This document shows, in pieces, positions 10,455-21,217 of a DNA stretch of 64,000 bases. Under the pieces are notes generated by a model that was not told the origin of the DNA, did not search any database, and saw nothing but the letters and a program-made list of their open reading frames with translations. Origin of the DNA: Nansenia antarctica (lineage: Eukaryota; Chordata; Actinopteri; Argentiniformes; Microstomatidae); contig OZ022340.1 of the NCBI GenBank assembly GCA_963989245.1, positions 44,524,025 to 44,588,024 of the forward strand, written 5' to 3'. Position numbers and translations under genes: made by a program. Each line of letters opens with the position of its first letter. Within the stretch, counting starts at the first letter, position 1.

Positions 10455-13400
10455 ATGTGGACCACTCCAACCCCCTCCCTCTCCTCCCTCTCTCCACCGT
10501 AGGGGAGCTGTGGTACTAGGGCTGCAACAACGAATCGATTAAATCGATAAAAATCGATAATGAAATTCGTTGGCGACGAATGCCATTATCGATTCGTCGT
10601 ATTTTTTTATTTTTTATTTTTTTTCCGGGTTTTGTTTCCATAACAAACCTACTTCCTGTTGACGCACGCCACGCTGTCTTGCAGCCGGTGTAGGCATCGC
10701 GAATCATAGCGAAAGGGCAGAACCTATGACCGGAACCGGAAAAGTGGGAAAATCCGGTACCTACACCGGCGCGGCGTCTACATTTAAATCATGCTACTCA
10801 AAAGCCTTGAGAGTGAAGCTGTCTGCTGTCTGGACATGCTAGTGAGTTAGCTAGCAGGGTTAGCTCGCTGCTGCCGCTAGCTGACTGTCACTACGCTGCT
10901 CGTACAGCTGTAGTCTGCGTAGCTGTGCTGAGAACCAGAGCACTAATTATGTTTCTATAGAGGAGGGTTACACTAACTATGTTTCTATAGAGGAGGGTTA
11001 CACTAACTATGTTTCTATAGAGGAGGGTTACAGCTAACTTCCTATTGTTTTATTATATAAGTCCTGCTGGGCTCAGCCCTTCCATGGTCTCCTGCTCTCC
11101 ATGCAAATGCGTTAGTGTGAGTTCTGGCGAAGCGTCAGCTAAATGACTGTAATGTAATGCGATAGCCAGTGAGTGTTTGCTCGCATTCATGAATTCAATA
11201 TTGCATGACAAGTGTATTTAGCTAGCTGGCTAACGTCAGTGGTAGAGCAGAGGTGATAAGCTAAAGGCTAGCTAGTGGTAGCCTACCAAGCTACCCGTGA
11301 GTTAGAGTGAGGCACTGACTGTCGCCTAGCCTATTGTATGGAGTGAGAGGACACATTGCATTGTTTTGGAGCATATCTGTTATATAAAAACATTAGTGTC
11401 TTGTCTGTAGCCTATATTGCACTTTGGGTTACTGACCTTTACATTAAGCAAAGTTATTACCTAAAACAATGCATGTATTGAGCTAGAGTTCAACTACTTT
11501 ATTGAAACAATCTACCGCCATAGTCCATGGCCTGTTGTTAAACCTATTTGATGTAGCAAAGCCTTTTTTATTTATATAATTTTTTATTTTTTATTAATAC
11601 TTATTCATTTTGCACATGTATATGTATAGGCCTGGCTGATTTAGAAAACATAAAATACAATTTGCAAAATAATTCATTTTTAATAAAAATAAATAAAAAT
11701 CCCGTTTTTTTTGTATCCGATTAATCGATTAATAGAAAAAATAATCGGCAGATTAATCGATTATCAAAATAATCGTTAGTTGCAGCCCTATGTGGTACCT
11801 AACCCTCCCTCTCCTCCCTCTCTCCTCCGTAGGGGAGCTGTGGTACCTAACCCTCCCTCTCCTCTCTCTCCTCCGTAGGGGAGCTGTGGTACCTAACCCT
11901 CCCTCTCCTCTCTCCTCCGTAGGGGAGCTGTGGTACCTAACCCTCCCTCTCTCTCTCCTCCGTAAGGGAGCTGTGGTACCTAACCCTCCCTCTCCTCCCT
12001 CTCCTCTCTCTCTCCTCCGTAGGGGAGCTGTGGTACCTAACCCTCCCTCTCTCTCTCCTCCGTAAGGGAGCTGTGGTACCTAACCCTCCCTCTCCTCCCT
12101 CTCCTCTCTCTCTCCTCCGTAGGGGAGCTGTGGTACCTAACCCTCCCTCTCTCTCTCCTCCGTAAGGGAGCTGTGGTACCTAACCCTCTCTCTCCTCCCT
12201 CTCCTCCGTAGGGGAGCTGTGGTACCTAACCCTCCCTCTCCTCCCTCTCTCCTCCGTAGGGGAGCTGTGGTACTTAACCCTCCCTCTCCTCCCTCTCTCC
12301 ACCGTAGGGGAGCTGTGGTACCTAACCCTCCCTCTCCTCCCTCTCTCCTCCGTAGGGGAGCTGTGGTACTTAACCCTCCCTCTCCTCCCTCTCTCCACCG
12401 TAGGGGAGCTGTGGTACCTAACCCTCCCTCTCCTCCCTCTCTCCTCCGTAGGGGAGCTGTGGTACTTAACCCTCCCTCTCCTCCCTCTCTCCTCCGTCGG
12501 GGAGCTGTGGTACCTAACCCTCCCTCTCCTCCCTCTCTCCTCCGTAGGGGAGCTGTGGTACTTAACACTCCCTCTCCTCCCTCTCTCCACCGTAGGGGAG
12601 CTGTGGTACCTAACCCTCCCTCTCTTCTCTCTCTCCTCCGTAGGGGAGCTGTGGTACCTAACCCTCCCTCTCCTCCCTCTCTCCTCCGTAGGGGAGCTGT
12701 GGTACCTAACCCTCCCTCTCCTCTCTCCTCCATAGGGGAGCTGTGGTACCTAACCCTCCCTCTCTCCTCCGTAGGGGAGCTGTGGTACCTAACCCTCCCT
12801 CTCCTCCCTCTCTCCTCTGTAGGGGAGCTGTGGTACCTAACCCTCTCTCCCTCTCTCCTCTGTAGGGGAGCTGTGGTACCTAACCCTCTCTCCCTCTCTC
12901 CTCCGTAGGGGAGCTGTGTGACCTGATCCTGGTGTTCTTCGACCCCATGGGCCAGGCACTGTGCAAGCGGACGCTCAACATTGTGGAGAGGCTGAACGAG
13001 AAGCACGGGGACCGCCTACGCTTCTACCTCAGCAAGGCTGACGAGGCGGGGGGCGAGTCTGACAGACAGGTACACACGCACGCACACACGTCCGCACGCA
13101 CGCACACCATGCATTCACATACCAGGCAGGGGGACAGACTACATGTACAACACAGGAGGCGAGTCTGAAGGCAGACAGGTGTACACGCACGCACACACAC
13201 ACACAGCACACACACACAGCACACACACAGCAACTATTCCAGAGGTCATATCGCCCAGATCAGAGAGTCCAAGAATAGTGATCAAAAACAAGTATGAGAC
13301 ACGTCCACACACAGACACACACAGTACCTCAGGCTTCTGAGAGCATGGCTCCCTGGGACAGCCCTACTGCTGTTGACTCAAATACGGGTGGCTGGTGGCT

Positions 13401-14473
13401 TTAAAAGAAAAAAAAAAAAAAGTCTGTTTTTCTTCTCTCCATCTTCTCTGGCGGCTCTTCCAGAGGGTGATGATGCAGATCGTCCAGGAGCTGTGCAAGA
13501 GGCCGGGGCTCAACAAGTGTGGCTTCGATATGCCCACCATCTACGTGCCCAACCCCAACAAGGTACTGTCACCTCCCTGTATAAGGCCTGTTGGTTTCTC
13601 TAACAAGGTACTGTCACCTCCCTGTATAAGGCCTGTTGGTCTCTCTACCAAGGTGTCACCTCCCTGTATAAGGCCTGTTGGTCTCTCTAACAAGGTGTCA
13701 CCTCCCTGTATAAGGCCTGTTGGTCTCTCTACCAAGGTACTGTCACCTCCCTGTATAAGGCCTTTTGGTCTCTAACAAGGTGTCACCTCCCTGTATGAGG
13801 CCTGTTGGTCTCTCTAACAAGGTGTCACCTCCCTGTATAAGGCCTGTTGGTCTCTCTACAAAGGTGTCACCTCCCTGTATAAGGCCTGTTGGTCTCTCTA
13901 CCAAAGTGTCACCTCCCTGTATGAGGCCTGTTGGTCTCTCTACCAAGGTACTGTCACCCCCCTGTATAAGGCCTGTTGGTCTCTCTAACAAGGGTGGAAC
14001 TCTCTCTCGAGGCAGTAGCTAACAGCAGCCATTTTGAAATTGGATCCCCACTCAGGGCAAGCTACTTTCTGCGGTTGGCTAACAGTACGGACAGTCTTTA
14101 AAAGTAGAGCAATCCCAAGTCTGTCAGACATCACATACTTCTTAATGAGTCCTCCCCAGGCCCAGCTGAGTCTGTGCCGTCTCTCTGTGTGGAAGAGGTC
14201 CCTTTTGTGTTCCAAATGGCCAACAGAAATCCACTTTCCTCTCGGCCGTCGTTCAATTCCAGCTCGCTACGTCGCCACAGACGGTAGTAGACGACAGTAG
14301 AGAAATGACCTTCTGTCATAGTCACAGGATGGAAAATGCTGCCGTGTTAAACCGCCAAATGAAAAGGGCCTAGCAGTGACTCTTCAGATGTTCTGAAGGT
14401 TTATTTGTTCGTATCAATTGATACTTGTGATCTGTTTGAACTCTTTTGGTCTCTTGATATAATGAACCAAATC

Positions 14474-14517
<44 letters not shown>

Positions 14518-14632
14518 CCCTCCCCCCCTCTCTCTCTCTCCCCTACCCCCCCCCCTCTCTCTCTCTCTATCTCTGTGTCCTCTTTGTCTCTCTCTCTCTC
14601 TGTCCTCTCTCTCTGTGTGTCCACTCTCTCTT

Positions 14633-14676
<44 letters not shown>

Positions 14677-14868
14677 CCCCCCCCCCTCCCTCCCCCTCTC
14701 CCTCCCTCCCTCCCCCCCCAGCCCAGTCGCTGTGTGAACCAGATAGAGGAGGTGTGTCGTACCATAGAGAAGACCATCAACCAGACGGTGCAGAACACCC
14801 TCAACTCCCTGGAGAAGGACTGTGAGCTCATCACCGAGGCCATCGCAGACACGCTCAGCCTCGACCGG

Positions 14869-14919
<51 letters not shown>

Positions 14920-17900
14920 AACATGTATTTTGCACCAAAAGCTGTACTCTCAACTGACTCGAAAAAGACGTGGGTGCGCGTAGTCGTCGTACTTCTTAGA
15001 CCCCTCCCAGGTTGACGTGGGTGTCTCAGGCCTGGGCTACACGGCGCCGGATTTGTCTGAAATGGTGAAGATTTGGTATCGTTTGCACCTCACAGCTACA
15101 CGACTCGGCCGAATTTGTGACCTGAGACGATAACGCTGGGAGGGTGTTTCTCTGGGAGGGTGTTTCTCTGGGAGGGTGTTTCCGTAACGCGGAGATGCAC
15201 ACATGTATTGTGGTTTACTTAATACTGTTCAGCACTTGAGGTTACATTCAATGACTTGTTCTATATAGGCTAAATAAGATTATGAAAGCGGCAAGTAACA
15301 AGTGTGCGCACCAAAGGTTTAGGCATTAGGCATGTAACATCCATATGCTGTATAAATAAAGTTTGATTGATGTATGTGCGCATTGCGTGCGACCCAACCA
15401 TTCAGCGCAAGTCTTGTACTATAAATAGCCTACACTTGATAAACCAGTGCTGTGATATTATCAGTGGTGCAAACTTGTCACCTTTCGGCGAAATTCTACA
15501 TCTCATCTCATCCAAGTCACATGATGCCCAAGCTAAGATCTTCCTGTCTGCTAAACTCTGCTGCAGTTGAAATAAAACGTCTTAAAAAGGTCTTAAGATG
15601 GAAGTAGAAACATAGGAAGTAATAAAATAAAATAACATCTTCTCAACAGGATTTTACAGGGTTCGTTCAAACTATCGTAATTCTTGAACTATATGTGCAA
15701 TCGAAAAAAATCCAACAGTTTCTGAAAGCAGAGAAGTTGCACTCTCTAGCCATTTAGGGTTATTACGGTAGTTCACCCAAAAAACTAATGCATTGACCTG
15801 AGTGTCATGGAGTGATTTGAAGAGAAGCGGTATTTTAGCGGTGTTTTATACTTTAGTGAGTTTCTGTACATATATGATTGTGAAATGTCACGAAGACCAT
15901 CTAGGCTAGGGTAACCAATCCACCTAAAAGTTTCATCGAGGACGACGATGTAAGTGACGAAGGACTGATTTCTTCTTCTGAACCAGGGTATGGAGGTTAG
16001 TTCTAGCGAATTTACCTGATAGAACATCGACATGCTAGAAACGCATAACTACACATAATTAGATGATCTTTATAAGTATTTAGTGATCGTTAAACTGTTG
16101 TTTATTATATCGAGTGGGTACTTTACAACTTCAAGTTTCGTGTTATGAAAAAAACGAGTCGGCGAGTGGTTTGCCCTAAGCTGCGTTCGTAAATTCGCTC
16201 TGGAAATCTGATCAGCAGTCATGGAATGCCTCTTGTCCAATCAAATTACTTGGTCCCTTTATGACGTTGAGCCCAGTGTGCCCTCCGGCGCTATCAGCGA
16301 GAATTTACGAACGCTGCCCGAGACTGTCTCGCGTCCCCCTTTACCTCGCTTCTACCCTGCTGCTACGCTGCTTCTATAACATCAGGATCAGACACAGGGC
16401 GAGACTTTCAAAAATTACCTTTTTAATGGCTTCTGTGTGCTTAGACTTGCGTAGAATCGATTTTATTTTTATTTAAAAAGTCAGACCGGAAAATGTATTA
16501 TTGTCGCCAGACCCACTGCGTGGGAATACGACACGTGCGGATGAGAGACAACATATAAAACAAAACTTGCACACTTATTGCTCGTGTGACATTGGTTAAG
16601 CTGCGCCCAAAACCCCGATATTTTGCGTAAAATGATAAGACAAGAGGCCACGATACGATAATTGCCGTAGGAGGCGAATCGACTGTAGGCATGTGAAGTT
16701 AGAATTTCTTCAAACTTGCAGTGGTAGCAATGGTCTGTGTGTTTTAGTAAATATAGCGTGTGTGTGTGTGTGTGTGCCATATGTAGTATGTAGGCTATGC
16801 AGTGTAAGTGAGTGTAAGTAAGTGTGTGAGTTTATTCTGTTATTTATGCTATTATATCTAGTGATGTGTTGAGATGCAATGGAAATGTATCAAGAAATTG
16901 ATAGAGTAGGCTAACTTACATTATCATTGTTCTATATGCAACAGAACAGATCACCCAGCATTGCTAATGAAAAGAATCAACCAATGTGAGTCTACACCTC
17001 GTTCCAAATTATTATGCAAATTATATTTTTCTCAGATTTTCCTAAATAGTCGATGCAAATGACAATCAGTATAATTTTCAAGTCATATACCGTTAGAGTA
17101 TAATTCAAATTTTATTGAACAAACCTCCCAATGATAATAGTATTTTTTTTAAAAATAAAAAACTCAAAATGCACTGTTCCAAATTATTATGCACAACAGA
17201 GTTTCAAAACATTTTATAGGTTGTAAAGAACTTAAAATGGTAATTTGATGAATTTAGGGTTAGGAGGTCATATTAGGAGGTCATATTTACTGAAATCAAA
17301 AGCTATTTCAAACAAAAACATCTTAACAGGTCAAGTTACATGTTAACATAGGACCCCTTCTTTGATATCACCTTCACAATTCTTGCATCCATTGAACTTG
17401 TGAGTTTTTGGACAGTTTCTGCTTGAATTTCTTTGCAGGATGCCAGAATAGCCTCCCAGAGCTGCTGTTTTGATGTGAACTGCCTCCCACCCTCATATAT
17501 ATTTTGCTTGAGGATGCTCCAAAGGTTCTCAATAGGGTTGAGGTCAGGGGAAATGGGGGCCACACCATGAGTTTCTCTCCTTTTATGCCTATAGCAGCCA
17601 ATGACACAGAGGTATTCTTTGCAGCATGACATGGTGCATTGTCATGCATGAAGATGATTTTGCTACGGAAGGCACGGTTCTTCTTTTTGTACCACGGAAG
17701 AAAGTGGTCAGTCAGAAACTCTACATACTTTGCCGAGGTCATTTTCACACCTTCAGGGACCTTAAAAGGGCCTACCAGCTCTCTCCCCATGATTCCGGCC
17801 CAAAACATGACTCCGCCACCTCCTTGCTGACGTCGCAGCCTTGTTGGGACATGGTGGCCATCCACCAACCATCCACTACTCCATCCATCTGGACCATCCA

Positions 17901-20900
17901 GGGTTGCACGGCACTCATCAGTAAACAAGACTGTTTGGAAATTAGTCTTCATGTATTTCTGAGCCCACTGTCATGCTGCAAAGAATACCTCTGTGTCATT
18001 GGCTGCTATAGGCATAAAAGGAGAGAAACTCATGGTGTGGCCCCCATTTCCCCTGACCTCAACCCTATTGAGAACCTTTGGAGCATCCTCAAGCAAAATA
18101 TATATGAGGGTGGGAGGCAGTTCACATCAAAACAGCAGCTCTGGGAGGCTATTCTGGCATCCTGCAAAGAAATTCAAGCAGAAACTGTCCAAAAACTCAC
18201 AAGTTCAATGGATGCAAGAATTGTGAAGGTGATATCAAAGAAGGGGTCCTATGTTAACATGTAACTTGACCTGTTAAGATGTTTTTGTTTGAAATAGCTT
18301 TTGATTTCAGTAAATATGACCTCCTAATAAGACCTCCTAACCCTAAATTCATCAAATTACCATTTTGAGTTCTTTACAACCTATAAAATGTTTTGAAACT
18401 CTGTTGTGCATAATAATTTGGAACAGTGCATTTTGAGTTTTTTATTTAAAAAAAAAATACTGTTATCATTGGGAGGTTTGTTCAATAAAATTTGAATTAT
18501 ACTCTAACGGTTGATGACTTGAAAATTATACTGATTGTCATTTGCATCGACTATTTAGGAAAATCTGAGAAAAATATAATTTGCATAATAATTTGGAACG
18601 AGGTGTAATACCACTACTTGCTCAATAGGTCTTAAAATCTATTAAAAATTGTCTTATAAAGGTCTTAACTTGTTGAAACCTGCAGGAACCCGCATAATTA
18701 TTTTGAGAACAGATTGCTTACATTAATTATGAGGGTGTTAAGGTCAGGGCCATCGCTACTTACACACGCATCATTGTTAGACCACTGTTAATGCTAGAGC
18801 TAACCATCTACGGGCGTGTCACCTTTTTGGACCATCGCCAGTTTGCACCCCTGATTATGTATCGTCTTAGAAACATCTTAGCAAGAGGCACTTATAACAA
18901 TTATCATAAGGTTTATTTTGCATCAGCTCTTTTTATACAACCTACATTTACACAGATGAATAACGTGTACATGCCATATCTTGGATGCAGACGTAATGTA
19001 AGTGACAATACTCTACTATTGACAATACTACCGAATGAATGAATGAATTTCTATTATTTTACGGTACTGTCTCAATTATATTTTAATCATTTTCTGGGTC
19101 TACCAGTACGCGCATGCCCAGTGTACCTGAATACGGTTCCGTGTGGCCAGAGATTATTTTACGTGACAAATTCCGACAATAAGAAAACGCTGTGGCCAGA
19201 GATTGAAGGGGATCGCATAGCCTAGGCCTTAGATGAAGGGGACTGGGGGGTTGTTTCTGGACAGGGCCACTGACGCTCCCTCCCTCTCCTCTCTCCACCT
19301 CTCCCCCCCACCCCCCCCTCCAGGCAGACGAGTGTGACCAACGGGCGGGCCCGCTGTAAGGGCTGTCTGCTGGCTCTGCTGGGCTTCAGTGTGCCGCTGG
19401 TCCTGATGGTGGCGCTGGTGCTGGGCAGTCTGTCCAGAGAGCTGCTGGACCAGGCCCTGGGGGGGGAGGGCACCGAGGCGCTGGCCCTCTACCTGGTCAG
19501 TCTGTCTGTCTGTCTGTGTGTCTGGACCACACCCTGGGCTGGGAGGGCACCGACTAGGGGTGGGACGATTAGAAAATGTCATGTCACGATTATTGTGGGC
19601 AAAATAGTCCCGATCCACGATATTATCGCGAGATTTTTTATTTTTTTTAATGCCAATAAAACACACTGTAATCACTTTAACTTAGATTTTGTTGTATTTT
19701 TAGGACATTTTAAGTCAGTAATTCAAATTCAGATTCTAGTGGCACATATCTCTGGCCATAATCCGGGTCCTTAATGTGGTATATGAGCAGGGGTGCACAT
19801 AACTGGTGCGCCAGTGCGCATGCGTCGCCAAAATGCATGCTGCGCGGCAGATCAGCCGCATGAAGGCGCTTTTGCGCACCCAAAAAAAAAAAAAAAAAGA
19901 AAAGGTTGATCACAAAAAATACATCCTCTACCATGGTTGAAATTGAGGACAGTGATAATTTACAGCAGTCAAGAGAGCAGTGATGATGACGATTAAGCTT
20001 GTAGCATAAATAAATGCTTAGGCTGTAACTTTTTGTTGAAAAGTTGATTTCAGTGTTTACAGAACAGAGCAGTGCTTAAAGAGATGTCCGTTTATTTCAG
20101 TGTGTTTAAAGAACAGACATTCAGTTAGTGCTTAAAGAGATGTCAGTTGATTTCATTGTGTTTAAAGGAGTCTGACAGACTTTCATGCTTAAAGAGCAGT
20201 CATTTGATTTTGCATTTGTTTATTTAGTTTTGCACACAATCATTTGTTCGTTCATCTTTATTTATGAATAAATGTCGTTTTGCTAATATAAGTTATCCAT
20301 GTATCCCTTTTTCATCCATCCTGTGGGACGGGTCGTGACTCGCGAGCTCGGGGAGCACCAAGCAGCATCCCTAGGTGCTCCTCTGAGCACTGGCCCCAAA
20401 AAGTTATGTGCACCCCTGTATATGAGGTCAAAATCCTAAGTATGACAAAAATGGCTCAAATAGCCCCAGCCCTCTAAGGGTTAAGAAAGAGCAATTCCTT
20501 TTCGGCCAATCAGCACCTTTCATTAACGTACCCACGGAAGTTTAAAGAACGCACTCCCAGTGTTGCCAACTTCCAGAGCCCCTTGGCGACTTAATTAGTC
20601 AAAAGCGACCAGCGACAAATCTAACTTCCTTTTCTGGTCATTTGGGGAATTACTGTAAAGCATCTAACATATCCCGTATTCCACGGTTCACGTTACAACC
20701 GAGCTCAGGAGAGACGAGTAGGGATACAGTCTATGGCGAGCGAGGGTTGCCGTCTCCTCTCTCCCTCAACACTCACTCCCGCGGCCAGTCTGATAGCAGC
20801 CGCGGGGAGCGTACCGTTGTGCGCGCGGCTCATGTGAGGAATTGCAATTATATTACAGTAACAGTCGCTAACTTGACTGCAAAAGTAATGTAGACTAGGC

Positions 20901-21082
20901 TGAAAAATAGCGCCAGACATTTGTTAAACACAGTTTATTCATAACATACGATTATGACGATTATTCAAATAATTAAAATTCTCCACGATTAAGTTATCGC
21001 GGGTGTTTTTATCGCGATTAACGATAAAAACGATAATCGTCCCATCCCTAGCACCGACGCCCTGGCCCTCTACCTGGTCAGT

Positions 21083-21141
<59 letters not shown>

Positions 21142-21173
21142 AGACTCTCTCTACCTGGTCAGTGTGTGTGTGT

Positions 21174-21217
<44 letters not shown>

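Noticed and set aside
12137..13006. 289-codon minus-strand and 229-codon plus-strand open frames
   Set aside because: They follow the 48-bp units of the intron 5 minisatellite and have no domain. The plus frame does not match the exon 6 product until the true exon.
17626..18264. 212-codon plus-strand open frame ending in a Tc1 C-terminus
   Set aside because: Only the last ~100 residues are Tc1-like. The first part is the antisense of the transposase, a by-product of the palindromic structure.
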